Positions 1 to 8,817 of a stretch of 37,178 nt of DNA are shown piece by piece. The notes below the pieces were generated by a model that saw nothing but the letters and a program-made list of their open reading frames with translations, ran no database searches and was not told the DNA's origin. The position numbers were made by a program, and so were the translations under genes. Each line of letters starts with the position of its first letter. The first letter of the stretch is position 1. Origin of the DNA: Ignavibacteriales bacterium (GTDB lineage: Bacteria > Bacteroidota > Ignavibacteria > UBA10030); NCBI GenBank assembly GCA_016192345.1, contig JACPUH010000035.1:1-37178 (forward strand), in the 5' to 3' direction.

Positions 1-1002
1 CTCCCAAGCGGCAATCTGGTTGTCAGCGATGAAAATGGCTTTTACGTCTTTCGACCAGTTGGAACATTTGCCGGAACGATTTCTGTCAACACGATCTGGG
101 ATGGTGCCATAACCATCTCAGGCAACACAACTGTCTCCGCAGGCGTCACCCTCACCATCAAACCCGGAGCAAATATTACCGTTGCCCCCAATGCCTGTCT
201 TATCGTCGATGGTAACCTCGTTGTCGAAGGAACTTCCTCCCAACCGGTCGTCATGAACCGCTCCGGCTCCAGCGGTGTTTGGGGCGGTATCATCTTCAAT
301 TCGGGGAGCTCGGGAACCGTCAGTTACGCTACGATTCGCAACGTCTCCAAGGGAATACGCGTGACAAGCACTGCTCCCACAATTCAAAACTGTACGATTG
401 AAAGCTTTACCGAGCAGGGGATCTATGTCATCAACGGCAATTCCAAAATCCTCACCAACACCATCAATGGCTGGAGCGGCTCTGCGAGAGTTGGCACCGG
501 CATTTACGTTGATAATTCAGGACTCGGCAGCTCAACGTTAGAAATCACCGGCAACACCGTCAAGGGATCGGTTGTCGGCATCGACGTAACGGCACCCGTT
601 CTGAAGCTGGAACAGAACACACTTGGCACCTTCGGCACCTACACCACCGCCTCCAGTAATGCCTACGGTATCGTCTTTGCAGGCGTCGGAACGGTGACGA
701 ACAACAAAACGTACGGCGACAACACAAACTCCTGGGGCATCTCTCTCGCTGCGAACACCGGGACCAAGTCCACTACCTTCAACCTTCTCGATCATCATAA
801 CATCGGCCTGGTCGACAACGGCTTCCAGAATGGCTCCATCAGCCGGAACACTTTTTCCAACAACGGAACCGGCTTCAACAACTCCGACGGCTGGATGACG
901 GCCAACGAGAATAACTTCTGGGATAATCCCTCGACAACCTACAACATCGCGAACGTCTCAACCTCCTGCCCAGACCACACCAATAATTACCTTGAATCCT
1001 AG
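1..1002 (+). CDS. Secreted right-handed beta-helix protein, 5'-partial, ending at an in-frame TAG
   Basis: The frame is open from base 1, so the start lies upstream of the window. The visible 333 residues are rich in Asn, Gly, Thr and Ser and show the short repeating strands of a parallel beta-helix (for example ITGNTVKGS, ILTNTINGWSG, ISRNTFSNN), typical of pectate-lyase-like or NosD-like surface proteins. A TAG at 1000-1002 ends it, but the same frame stays open for another 144 codons and encodes a T9SS sorting domain, so the original gene very probably ran to 1437. Substrate and exact role cannot be told; a cell-surface or secreted location is inferred from the downstream sorting domain. 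Either the gene is inactivated, or the stop is a sequence error, or it is read through. Confidence 0.75.
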   Translation, partial: LPSGNLVVSDENGFYVFRPVGTFAGTISVNTIWDGAITISGNTTVSAGVTLTIKPGANITVAPNACLIVDGNLVVEGTSSQPVVMNRSGSSGVWGGIIFNSGSSGTVSYATIRNVSKGIRVTSTAPTIQNCTIESFTEQGIYVINGNSKILTNTINGWSGSARVGTGIYVDNSGLGSSTLEITGNTVKGSVVGIDVTAPVLKLEQNTLGTFGTYTTASSNAYGIVFAGVGTVTNNKTYGDNTNSWGISLAANTGTKSTTFNLLDHHNIGLVDNGFQNGSISRNTFSNNGTGFNNSDGWMTANENNFWDNPSTTYNIANVSTSCPDHTNNYLES

Positions 1003-1437
1003 TCGTCGTCCAGCGATCCAAAATACTATAATCCCTATTGCGGGAACGATCCGTGGTATCCACCCGCAGGCTCGCCGTTCACGGCTGGACCGACGTGGAA
1101 AGCTGTCCAGGATGAAGAAAAACAGAAGCTTCCGGCCATCGCGCTCTCCGATGAAACACCGACGACGTTCGCCCTCTCCAATTACCCCAACCCCTTCAAT
1201 CCTTCAACAACGCTAAGCTATGAGTTGCCCGTCGATGCCCTCGTCTCTCTCGTTTTGTACGACATGCTTGGCAGGCAGGTTCGAACGTTCGAGGATGGAT
1301 ACCGCACGGCCGGAAAGTATTCTATGATTTGGGACGGTACGAATGGAACCGGTTCCCCCGTGAGCACAGGGCTGTATCTTCTGAGATTACAGGCAGGCAA
1401 TACGATGTTGACCCACAAACTCTTGTTGACAAAATGA
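1003..1437 (+). pseudogene. Orphaned 3' part of the beta-helix gene: linker plus T9SS type A sorting domain
   Basis: This stretch is in the same frame as the preceding gene and follows its TAG directly. It encodes a Ser-rich, Pro/Tyr-rich linker (SSSSDPKYYNP near its start) and then a classic sorting domain: NYPNPFNPSTT, a YELP strand, VLYDMLGRQV, and a terminal GLYLLRLQAGN...LLLTK segment, ending in TGA at 1435-1437. These domains direct outer-membrane export and cleavage by the type IX system. There is no convincing independent start: the first ATG in frame is at 1267, inside the domain, and the earlier candidates (for example TTG at 1225) have no clear ribosome-binding site. It is therefore best read as the cut-off tail of the upstream gene. 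Confidence 0.8.
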
Positions 1438-1451
1438 GGAGGGAGCAAACC

Positions 1452-1928
1452 ATGAAAACGATCATTCTTCTCATCAGCCTTACAGTGTTCCCCGTAGTAT
1501 TGATCGCGGATGTTCTCACCCTGGACCAGGCGACCGTCGCAAAGAACGAAGATGGAACCGTTTCCCTGAGCTTTGATCTATCGAAGGTGCCGGATCGCGC
1601 ACATATCGATCTTGCCGTGTTGTTTGTCGACGGCGCCTCTCTGAATCTAACGGAACCCGTTGAGTTTACCCTCACCAACTCGACCGAGCTCGCCCCGGAC
1701 CAAAAACTGATAGCGCGTGGAGGCTTTGGGAAAACCCGCCCCGATATTGCAGGGAAACAGAGAGCCCAGTTTCTTCTCACAAGCGCAGTACAACAATGGA
1801 TCGGGGAAGAAACGAAGCTGCCGGAATTGACTCTTGAGGGCAAAAGCGATGCCGGCCGTTCGGCTCTTGATGCCACGTTCACAAATGAAAAGATACAAAT
1901 TCTCATTTATTATACTCTCCCGGATTAA
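1452..1928 (+). CDS. Small exported protein of unknown function
   Basis: A 158-residue protein begins with a clear signal peptide (MKTIILLISLTVFPVVLIAD; cleavage expected around residue 19). The start is chosen at the ATG preceded by a strong GAGGAGGGAG ribosome-binding site that overlaps the stop of the upstream reading frame, 14 bases away, so the two were probably co-transcribed. The mature part alternates hydrophobic and polar residues (VSLSFDLSKV, HIDLAVLFVDG, EFTLTNSTEL, IQILIYYTL), which suggests an all-beta fold. I recognise no family. Its tight link to a T9SS substrate suggests an accessory envelope protein, but that is inference. A terminator follows 25 bases after the stop. Confidence 0.75.
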   Translation: MKTIILLISLTVFPVVLIADVLTLDQATVAKNEDGTVSLSFDLSKVPDRAHIDLAVLFVDGASLNLTEPVEFTLTNSTELAPDQKLIARGGFGKTRPDIAGKQRAQFLLTSAVQQWIGEETKLPELTLEGKSDAGRSALDATFTNEKIQILIYYTLPD

Positions 1929-1952
1929 CCTGGAAGTTGTCCTTTGTTTCTT

Positions 1953-1982
1953 AAAGCCTCTGCCCATAGCAGGGGCTTTTTT
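1953..1982 (+). terminator. Rho-independent terminator
   Basis: AAAGCCTCTGC and GCAGGGGCTTT form an 11-bp stem with one G-T wobble around a CCATA loop, and the 3' arm runs into TTTTTT. It closes the transcription unit of the small exported protein. Confidence 0.85.
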
Positions 1983-2048
1983 GTTGCATTTCAGGGCTTG
2001 TCTGTCTATCTTTTTTCCGCACATTTCCTATGACTACCCGCCCATTCT

Positions 2049-2957
2049 ATGTCTTTGCTGAATAAGCTGATCGTTACAACGCTTCCCCTTGTTCCCAAGC
2101 CCATCGTCGGTAAATTTTCCAAACGTTATATTGCAGGAATCACTCTTGCCCAGGCAGTCCGTGTCATCAAAGACCTGAACGGCAAAGGGATGATGGCTAC
2201 TCTTGATATCCTCGGGGAGGATGTGTTCGAGAGGCCGGCGGCGGAAGCTCTGCGAGCCGAGTGGCCGCGTGTGCTGGATGCAATCCGGAGTCAGGAACTC
2301 GACTCGAATATCTCCATCAAACCTTCCCAGCTCGGCTTGAGAATCGACAAGGAGTTCTGTTACCGGAATTTCAAGTCCATCGTTGAAGAAGCGGCGGCGA
2401 GGAAGAACTTTGTGCGGATCGACATGGAGGATTCCACGACGACCACCGATACTCTCGCGATATTCCGTCGTTTGAGGGCAGAGGGGTTTACGAATGTCGG
2501 AGTTGTGCTCCAAGCCTCTATGCGCCGGAGCGAGGAGGATGTCCAATCGTTGGTGAAGGAGAAGGCAAATTTCCGATTATGCAAGGGGATCTATGTCGAG
2601 CCTGCCGCCATCGCCTTTCAAGGCAAGGAAGAAGTCCGGAACAACTTCATGCTTCTCCTGCAGTTGATGCTCGACCAGGGGAGCTATGTCGGGATTGCAA
2701 CCCATGACGAATGGCTTGTTGATCAAGCCTCTTCCCTTATCCAGAAGAGGGGGCTGACGCCGGAACAGTACGAGTTTCAGATGCTCCTCGGTGTGCGGGA
2801 AGGGTTGCGGGATTCGATCCAAAAGGGAGGACATCGCCTCCGGGTCTATGTGCCGTACGGCGACCAGTGGTACGCCTACTCTGTCCGAAGGTTGAAGGAA
2901 AATCCCCAGATTGCCGGGTATGCATTCAAAGCGTTGTTCAGTGGTAACCACCATTAG
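2049..2957 (+). CDS. Proline dehydrogenase (monofunctional, FAD-dependent)
   Basis: The 302-residue protein has the PRODH TIM-barrel signature: SIKPSQLGL (89-97), FVRIDMEDS (121-129), LCKGIY (177-182), ATHD (217-220), EFQMLLGV (242-249), and the closing RVYVPYG (265-271) with Y277-SVRRLKENP. The paired arginines R280/R281 belong to the helix that binds the proline carboxylate in this family. The enzyme oxidises L-proline to pyrroline-5-carboxylate and passes electrons to the quinone pool. The length fits the short monofunctional form; no P5C dehydrogenase domain is attached and none is encoded in the window. The ATG has no strong ribosome-binding site. It sits upstream of two oligopeptide transporters and an aminopeptidase, so it may use proline released from peptides. 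Confidence 0.92.
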   Translation: MSLLNKLIVTTLPLVPKPIVGKFSKRYIAGITLAQAVRVIKDLNGKGMMATLDILGEDVFERPAAEALRAEWPRVLDAIRSQELDSNISIKPSQLGLRIDKEFCYRNFKSIVEEAAARKNFVRIDMEDSTTTTDTLAIFRRLRAEGFTNVGVVLQASMRRSEEDVQSLVKEKANFRLCKGIYVEPAAIAFQGKEEVRNNFMLLLQLMLDQGSYVGIATHDEWLVDQASSLIQKRGLTPEQYEFQMLLGVREGLRDSIQKGGHRLRVYVPYGDQWYAYSVRRLKENPQIAGYAFKALFSGNHH

Positions 2958-2985
2958 CGGGTGGGATTACTCGGAGTTTTGTTTT

Positions 2986-3020
2986 ACCACCGATGGCACA
3001 CGGATGTACACTGATACATG
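2986..3020. repeat. Short-period CAC-GATG intergenic repeat
   Basis: Between the proline dehydrogenase and the first transporter, ACCACCGATGGCACACGG is followed by TGTACACTGATACATG. The CAC(N)GAT core recurs three times, with GAT at 2992, 3003 and 3013. This resembles the low-complexity dispersed repeats seen in the other gaps at 9659 and 18808, though its core is GAT rather than GAA. The rest of the gap (2958-3142) shows no gene. Confidence 0.4.
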
Positions 3021-3142
3021 CAAGAAGCTCGGATCGCCATTGGACTGGGGGTTTGCAACATTTCAAAAAACGAGGCGCGTACCGTGGTTAGATAGCTGAG
3101 CAGTAACCCTCATTCACCGTTCCATTTATGAAAGGAGTAGCT

Positions 3143-5134
3143 ATGGCTGATTCGAACGAGAAAAAGTTCCAGCCGTTCATACCGGACAGCCAGATCATCC
3201 CGGAATTCTCCGTCAAGGCGATCGTGCTGGGTGCGATCTTCGGGATCATCTTCGGTGCGGCCACGGTCTATCTTGCCCTGCGTGCCGGTCTCACGGTATC
3301 TGCCTCAATCCCGATCGCCGTCCTGGCCATTGCCGTGTTCAAGAAGATCGGCAAGTCGACGATCCTTGAGAACAACATCGTCCAGTCCATCGGATCGGCA
3401 GGAGAATCCGTGGCGGCCGGTGTTGTGTTCACTGTTCCGGCCTTCATTTTCCTCGCGGGAGGAGACGCCTTTTTCAACTACTTCAACATTTTCACCCTGG
3501 CGCTGGTCGGAGGAATTCTTGGGGTCCTCTTTATGGTCCCGTTACGCCGGTCATTGATCGTCAAGGAGCATGGGACATTACCGTACCCCGAAGGAACAGC
3601 GTGCGCAGAGGTTCTCATTGCCGGAGAAAAAGGGGGATCGATGGCCGGCAAGGTGTTCGCTGGGCTCGGGATCGCGTTCGTCTACAAGTCCCTCATGAGC
3701 ATCTTCGGTCTGTGGAAGGATGTTCCTGCCTACGTCACCTCCCGGACATCCTCGTTTCCCAATGCCACCGTGAATGCCGAAATCACGCCCGAGTATCTCG
3801 GTGTTGGATACATCATCGGGCCCAAGATTGCAGGTAATCTAGTCGCCGGCGGTGTACTTTCCTGGCTCGTGTTGATTCCGCTTATCTCGTTCATCGGCGA
3901 TGCGTTGCCGACAACCCTCAAACCGGGCTGGGCCGGGAAGCTCATCTCCGAAATGTCCCCCGGGGAGATCTATCGTGGATATGTCCGGTACATCGGCGCC
4001 GGGGCTGTCGCCGCGGCGGGAGTGATCACGCTGATCAAGACGTTGCCGACGATCGTCTCCGCGTTCAAGGAGAGCTTCGGGAGCCTCAAGGATCTTCGCT
4101 CAGGCAAGGTGCAATCGCGCACGGAGCGTGAAATCCCGATTACCTATGTGATCGGCGGTTCGCTCTTCTTGGTGTTGGTGGTAGCGCTTCTTCCGCAACT
4201 TCCCGGCACATTTCCCGGAACCCTGTTGATGGGGCTGCTGGTTGTCATCTTCGGTTTCTTCTTCGTAACGGTGAGTTCGCGTATTGTCGGAATCATCGGC
4301 TCCTCCTCCAACCCGATTTCAGGGATGACGATCGCCACATTGATGGCGACGTGCCTGATCTTCGTCAGTCTCGGCTGGACGGGGGATATGTACCAGGCCC
4401 TGGCCTTGTCGGTCGGCGGCATCGTCTGCATCGCGGCGGCAAACGCCGGAGCAACGAGTCAGGATCTCAAGACAGGTTACATCGTCGGCGGAACCCCCCT
4501 CTATATGCAACTTGGACTCATTATCGGTGTGGTTGCCTCGACGTTTGTGATCGGTTGGACGCTTCAGACTCTTGATGCCTCGATGCAATTTGAAGGGGTG
4601 GAACATGCCATCGGTACGGAGCGGTATGCGGCGCCTCAGGCAACGTTGATGGCGACGATTATCAAAGGACTGCTCGCCCAGGATTTGCCGTGGGGACTGG
4701 TCTTCGTCGGCATGTTCATCTCGGTTGTCGTTGAGTTGTGTGGTGTGAAGTCGCTTTCGTTTGCTGTTGGCGCGTATCTTCCTCTCTCCACCACGATGCC
4801 GATCTTTGTCGGTGGTATGATGAAGGCGTTGGCGGACAAAATGACGGGGAGCAAGGATGAATCGGAGGTCAGTTCCGGCATGCTGTACAGCACGGGATTG
4901 GTGGCCGGCGGTTCCTTGACCGGTATTGCCATCGCCCTCCTGAGCGGGATCCCCAAGACTGTGATGGTCGACGGTCAGGAAAAAGAGGTCTCCCTGATGC
5001 AGTGGTTGCTCGACAGCGTTGGTATTCATGGCTGGGAGCACCTGGGCGGCATTGCCGATCTCATCGGCCTCGCGATGTTTGGCCTCCTGTGCTTTATGTT
5101 GATTCGGGCTGCCCGCGAGAAGTTTGCGCACTAA
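3143..5134 (+). CDS. OPT family oligopeptide transporter, copy 1
   Basis: A 663-residue polytopic membrane protein of the bacterial OPT branch (TIGR00733-like). Diagnostic parts are the first helix with YLALRAGLTVSASIP, the SIGSAGESVAAGVVFTVPAF helix, LPYPEGTACAEVL, and GSSSNPISGMT in the middle. The family imports oligopeptides or metal-chelating peptides, probably driven by protons. An ATG at 3128 is in frame, but AAAGGAG at 3131-3137 lies just ahead of the ATG at 3143, so translation most likely starts there with MADSNEK. It is followed by a terminator and then by a diverged paralogue of the same length. Confidence 0.92.
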   Translation: MADSNEKKFQPFIPDSQIIPEFSVKAIVLGAIFGIIFGAATVYLALRAGLTVSASIPIAVLAIAVFKKIGKSTILENNIVQSIGSAGESVAAGVVFTVPAFIFLAGGDAFFNYFNIFTLALVGGILGVLFMVPLRRSLIVKEHGTLPYPEGTACAEVLIAGEKGGSMAGKVFAGLGIAFVYKSLMSIFGLWKDVPAYVTSRTSSFPNATVNAEITPEYLGVGYIIGPKIAGNLVAGGVLSWLVLIPLISFIGDALPTTLKPGWAGKLISEMSPGEIYRGYVRYIGAGAVAAAGVITLIKTLPTIVSAFKESFGSLKDLRSGKVQSRTEREIPITYVIGGSLFLVLVVALLPQLPGTFPGTLLMGLLVVIFGFFFVTVSSRIVGIIGSSSNPISGMTIATLMATCLIFVSLGWTGDMYQALALSVGGIVCIAAANAGATSQDLKTGYIVGGTPLYMQLGLIIGVVASTFVIGWTLQTLDASMQFEGVEHAIGTERYAAPQATLMATIIKGLLAQDLPWGLVFVGMFISVVVELCGVKSLSFAVGAYLPLSTTMPIFVGGMMKALADKMTGSKDESEVSSGMLYSTGLVAGGSLTGIAIALLSGIPKTVMVDGQEKEVSLMQWLLDSVGIHGWEHLGGIADLIGLAMFGLLCFMLIRAAREKFAH

Positions 5135-5146
5135 CGTTCTTGTTTG

Positions 5147-5200
5147 AAAACGGGAGGATTGTTCCGGCGCCGATTGCACCGAAACGACCTCCCGTTTTTT
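5147..5200 (+). terminator. Rho-independent terminator or attenuator between the two transporters
   Basis: AAAACGGGAGG and CCTCCCGTTTT form an 11-bp perfect stem around a loop of about 30 bases, and the 3' arm ends in a run of six T. The second transporter starts 31 bases later, so this may only partly terminate and set the ratio of the two transporters. Confidence 0.7.
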
Positions 5201-5231
5201 CTGGTCCATCCACCACATTCGGCGAGGTGAT

Positions 5232-7223
5232 ATGCACGAACACGGTTCCTCTCCACCGACCCCCGGGAAGGCGGTAACGCCTTATGTTCCCGAGCAGACA
5301 TCCCTCAAAGAGTTCACTCCCAAAGCCCTGATCCTCGGCGTCGTTATGGCTGCCGTCCTCGGGGCTGCGAATGCATACCTGGGGTTGAAGGCCGGTATGA
5401 CGGTTTCAGCTACCTTTCCGGCTGCCGTTGTCGCCATGGCCGCTCTCCGGTTGATGAAAGGGAGCATCCTTGAGGAGAACATCGCCCGGACGACTGCTTC
5501 GGTGGGGGAGGCGCTGGTTGCCGGCGCCATTTTCACCCTCCCGGCTTTTCTGATGGTCGGAGCCTGGGAATCGTTCGATTATTGGGAGAGCGTCATGATC
5601 ATGCTGGTCGGGGGTGTTTTGGGAGTGTTGATGATCATCTTCCTCAGGAAACCGCTTGTCGAGGAAGCCACCTATCTCCCGTATCCTGAAAGTGTTGCCA
5701 CGGCGGAGATGGTGAAGGCGGGACAGAAAGGGGAGACCGGGGCGAAATACGTTTTCGGAGCTCTTGGTCTTGCAGCACTGATCGAGCTCGTGAAGAACGG
5801 TCGCGGGATTCAGATCATCGGCGAAAACATGGGAGGGTTTTTCCAGTTTGCAAAATCCAAAATTCAATTTTATTCCGGGTCAGAATCCCTCGGCACAGCA
5901 CAAACCTACGGGGGCGGGGTGTTCCTTTCCACACCGCTTGCCTCGCCGGCGCTGATGGGGGTTGGGTACATCATCGGACCGCGACTTGCCGCCATCAATT
6001 TCTCCGGCGGCGTGTTCGGCTGGCTCGTGTTGATGCCCATGGCCCTGTTCATGAACGGCAACCTCGAAACGCTGGTGCAGGGGGGGATCAGTTGGGATGA
6101 TGTGCTGAACGAGGTGTGGCGGCGTCAGGTGAGACCGATCGCCGTTGGTGCAATGCTTGTTGGGGCAGTGTACACACTCTGGAATCTTCGACGAGATTTA
6201 AGCACAGGGATGGCGAAGGCTTTCAAGGATATGCGCCTTTCAAGCGAAGATCGTGCAAAGGGTTCCCGTTTGACCATGGATCTGCCGATGAAATGGATCG
6301 TCCCGGGAATCGTTTTGATGGTCATTCCCATTACCATCCTGTACGAGTACTTCAGTGGCGATTGGTTTAGTGCCGCCGTTGCAGCCTCAGTGATGTTGAT
6401 CATGGGGTTCATTATGTCCGCCATCGCCGGATATCTGGTCGGCGTCATGGGGGGATCGAACAGTCCCATCTCCGGCTTAACCCTCTCATCCCTCGTCGTT
6501 GCAGCCGTGCTGATGGTGATGCTCGGTGTCAGCGGTCTGCATGGCGTAGTAGCGGTCCTTGGCGTTGCGGCTGTCGTCTGTTGTGCGTGCAGCATCGCGG
6601 GGGACATGCTGCAGGATCTGAAAGTCGGACAGCTCCTCGGCGGGACGCCGTGGAGAATGGAGATCGCCGAGATTATCGGTGTTGTGATTGCGGCCTTTGT
6701 GCTCCCGCTCCCGATGTATATTCTGCACTCCGGGACACCGGGGGGCATCGGCGGACCGAGTCTCCCTGCGCCGCAAGCCGGACTCATGGCGATCATGGCG
6801 GAAGGAATTGTCGGCGGCGAGATGGCGTGGCCGTTGTTATTGATCGGAGCGGCGTTTGCCATCGTCCTGATCATGCTGCGCGCCCCCTCGGTGATGCTAA
6901 TTTCGGTCGGGATCTATTTGCCTTTCGAGACCACCTTTGCGATCTTTGTTGGAGGGGCGATCAAAGCACTGTTTGACAAAATCACGGCCCGTCGAAAACT
7001 CTCCGAGGAGGAGAGGACGCGGGTGGAGAACCGGGGCATTCTCCTTGCCTCCGGACTTGTGGCAGGCGAGGCATTGACCGGGGTGCTGCTTGCTTCGATC
7101 GTCCTCCTCAACTGGGAACTTCCGCACATCAGCGAGAACCCCGTTCTGGGATTGATCGTGTTTCCGCTCATCGCGGCGGTGTTGATTGGAATTCCCTTAA
7201 AGAACCTGATCAAAAAAACATAA
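5232..7223 (+). CDS. OPT family oligopeptide transporter, copy 2
   Basis: Also 663 residues and clearly homologous to the preceding transporter: AYLGLKAGMTVSATFP, TTASVGEALVAGAIFTLPAF, LPYPESVATAEMV and GGSNSPISGLT align with the same motifs. The two differ widely in the periplasmic and cytoplasmic loops, so this is an old duplication or separate acquisition, not an assembly duplicate. The ATG is preceded by GAGGTGAT, a good ribosome-binding site. The downstream aminopeptidase starts 7 bases after the stop, so peptide import and hydrolysis are probably co-expressed. The transported peptides cannot be told from sequence. Confidence 0.92.
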   Translation: MHEHGSSPPTPGKAVTPYVPEQTSLKEFTPKALILGVVMAAVLGAANAYLGLKAGMTVSATFPAAVVAMAALRLMKGSILEENIARTTASVGEALVAGAIFTLPAFLMVGAWESFDYWESVMIMLVGGVLGVLMIIFLRKPLVEEATYLPYPESVATAEMVKAGQKGETGAKYVFGALGLAALIELVKNGRGIQIIGENMGGFFQFAKSKIQFYSGSESLGTAQTYGGGVFLSTPLASPALMGVGYIIGPRLAAINFSGGVFGWLVLMPMALFMNGNLETLVQGGISWDDVLNEVWRRQVRPIAVGAMLVGAVYTLWNLRRDLSTGMAKAFKDMRLSSEDRAKGSRLTMDLPMKWIVPGIVLMVIPITILYEYFSGDWFSAAVAASVMLIMGFIMSAIAGYLVGVMGGSNSPISGLTLSSLVVAAVLMVMLGVSGLHGVVAVLGVAAVVCCACSIAGDMLQDLKVGQLLGGTPWRMEIAEIIGVVIAAFVLPLPMYILHSGTPGGIGGPSLPAPQAGLMAIMAEGIVGGEMAWPLLLIGAAFAIVLIMLRAPSVMLISVGIYLPFETTFAIFVGGAIKALFDKITARRKLSEEERTRVENRGILLASGLVAGEALTGVLLASIVLLNWELPHISENPVLGLIVFPLIAAVLIGIPLKNLIKKT

Positions 7224-7230
7224 GTACGCC

Positions 7231-8208
7231 ATGGCCGTTTCTCCTGAACTGTATTCTGCCTCCCAAATTGCCGTCCGTGATTGCATGGGCCTTCAGCCGG
7301 GGGAGCGCGTCATGGTCATCACCGATGAGCCCTGTCGCTCGATCGGCCAGGCTATCTTCCGGGTGACCCAGGATTTCGGAAACGAGGTCTTCCTTATCGA
7401 GATCACCCCCCGGCGAACCCATGGCGAAGAGCCACCGGCGGAAGTAGCTGACTTGATGCAGCGGGTGGATCTTGTGCTCTGTCCGACGAGCAAGTCCATG
7501 ACACATACAAACGCAAAGCGCGCCGCAGCCGCGAAGGGGGTTCGTGTCTGCACGCTGCCGGGGGTCACGGAAGACATGATGGTTCGATGCATGAACGCCG
7601 ATTATTTCAAGATCGCCGACCTGACCAACAAGCTGGCCGCCATGATGGACCAAACATCCGTGATCCGCGTGACCGCCCCCCGCGGGACGGACATAACGAT
7701 GCCGGTAAAGGGGCGCAAGACGATCCCCAGTCACGGTTTGTTCCGCGAGAAGGGGCGTGGGGGAAATTTGCCGACCGGGGAAGCGTTCCTTGCACCGCTC
7801 GAAGGGCAATCGCAAGGAGTTGTTGTGGTGGATGGTTCGATGTCCGGCGTCGGCATTGTCAAAACACCGATCCGGATTGAAGTGCGCGATGGGTTCGCGG
7901 AGGAGATCACCGGGGGGGAGGAATCGATGAAGTTGAAAGAGCTGCTCGAACTCCATGGCCGGCTCTCCCGAAACGTTGCCGAATTCGGCATCGGGACCAA
8001 CGACCGGGCAAAAATCACGGGACTCATTCTTGAGGATGAAAAAGTTCTTGGAACAATCCATGTCGCTTTCGGTGATAATGTAACGATGGGGGGAACAGTG
8101 AATGTCCCGAGTCACCTGGACGGGCTCGTCCTCTCTCCGACAGTTTGGTTTGATGACAGAAAGGTCATGGAAAACGGGAAGTTGCTGGTCTCATGGGAAA
8201 TAGGTTAA
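7231..8208 (+). CDS. M29-type metallo-aminopeptidase (AmpS/PepS-like, short form)
   Basis: This 325-residue protein matches the C-terminal catalytic half of M29 aminopeptidases. The family's two-metal site can be traced: E184 in NLPTGEAF, E251 in AEFGIGTN, H277 in GTIHVAFGDN, and H295/D297 in PSHLDG. It would release N-terminal amino acids from peptides in the cytoplasm. At 325 residues it is shorter than the usual 370-410, mainly in the N-terminal domain, which otherwise keeps LQPGERVMVITDE. The gene lies 7 bases after the second oligopeptide transporter and very likely processes its cargo. Substrate preference is unknown. Confidence 0.82.
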   Translation: MAVSPELYSASQIAVRDCMGLQPGERVMVITDEPCRSIGQAIFRVTQDFGNEVFLIEITPRRTHGEEPPAEVADLMQRVDLVLCPTSKSMTHTNAKRAAAAKGVRVCTLPGVTEDMMVRCMNADYFKIADLTNKLAAMMDQTSVIRVTAPRGTDITMPVKGRKTIPSHGLFREKGRGGNLPTGEAFLAPLEGQSQGVVVVDGSMSGVGIVKTPIRIEVRDGFAEEITGGEESMKLKELLELHGRLSRNVAEFGIGTNDRAKITGLILEDEKVLGTIHVAFGDNVTMGGTVNVPSHLDGLVLSPTVWFDDRKVMENGKLLVSWEIG

Positions 8209-8239
8209 CCGACCCCCACTACTTTCTTATCATTGCGCT

Positions 8240-8698
8240 ATGGCACTACATACCCCATCTTCTGTCGCGATCGAACGGCGATTGCATATCGCCCCGCACC
8301 TTTCCATACCCATTTCGGAATTGGAATTCTCGACGTCTAGAAGCGGAGGGCCGGGGGGACAGAATGTAAACAAGCTGGAAACGCGGGTGGAACTCCGGTT
8401 TGACATCGCCCGATCCCCCTCGCTCACAGATGCTCAGCGTTCCACCATCCTCGCGCGCCTCAAGTCGAGAATTGATACGGAAGGGGTCCTCAGGATTGTA
8501 GCTCAGGCTTCACGGAGCCAATGGAGCAACAAGCAGGAGGCCATCGACAAACTCATGCAACTGCTGCAAGAGGCTCTCAAACCCCGGAAGGCGAGAAAGC
8601 GGACCGCCCCCACAAAAAGCGCCCGTGAACGGCGTTTGCAGGGGAAGAAGCTCCTGTCTGAGAAGAAGCGAGCCCGCCACCGGCCGGGGGACGAATAA
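8240..8698 (+). CDS. arfB: Alternative ribosome-rescue factor ArfB (YaeJ-type peptidyl-tRNA hydrolase)
   Basis: 152 residues with a single release-factor catalytic domain: the GGQ motif lies at residues 39-41 within SRSGGPGGQNVNK, and there is no stop-codon recognition domain. The C-terminal tail from about residue 112 is strongly basic (KPRKARKRTAPTKSARERR and onward), as in ArfB, where it enters the empty mRNA channel of stalled ribosomes. The protein hydrolyses peptidyl-tRNA on ribosomes stalled without a stop codon. Length and layout are normal for the family. It starts 31 bases after the aminopeptidase and may be read from the same transcript. Confidence 0.92.
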   Translation: MALHTPSSVAIERRLHIAPHLSIPISELEFSTSRSGGPGGQNVNKLETRVELRFDIARSPSLTDAQRSTILARLKSRIDTEGVLRIVAQASRSQWSNKQEAIDKLMQLLQEALKPRKARKRTAPTKSARERRLQGKKLLSEKKRARHRPGDE

Positions 8699-8817
8699 AG
8701 GGGAATATCAGGGATTTGGACCTTTGAAAGCGGGCCGATAGTGCAACTTCCCGTCTTGAAACGACGTAGGCATGGTTGTCATTACGATCCATTTCTCATT
8801 CCCTGGAAAGGCCCATC

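Noticed and set aside
1000..1002. Amber codon as pyrrolysine or as sense codon
   Set aside because: TAG ends other intact genes normally (for example at 2955-2957 and 16421-16423), and no pyrrolysine machinery is visible.
4319..5218. 299-codon minus-strand ORF
   Set aside because: Antisense to the first OPT transporter, rich in Arg/His/Gln as expected for a shadow frame.
3143..7223. Assembly duplication of the OPT gene
   Set aside because: The two copies share family motifs but differ strongly in sequence, so they are true paralogues.
7210..8115. 301-codon minus-strand ORF
   Set aside because: Antisense to the M29 aminopeptidase, which has traced metal ligands; the antisense product has no recognisable pattern.
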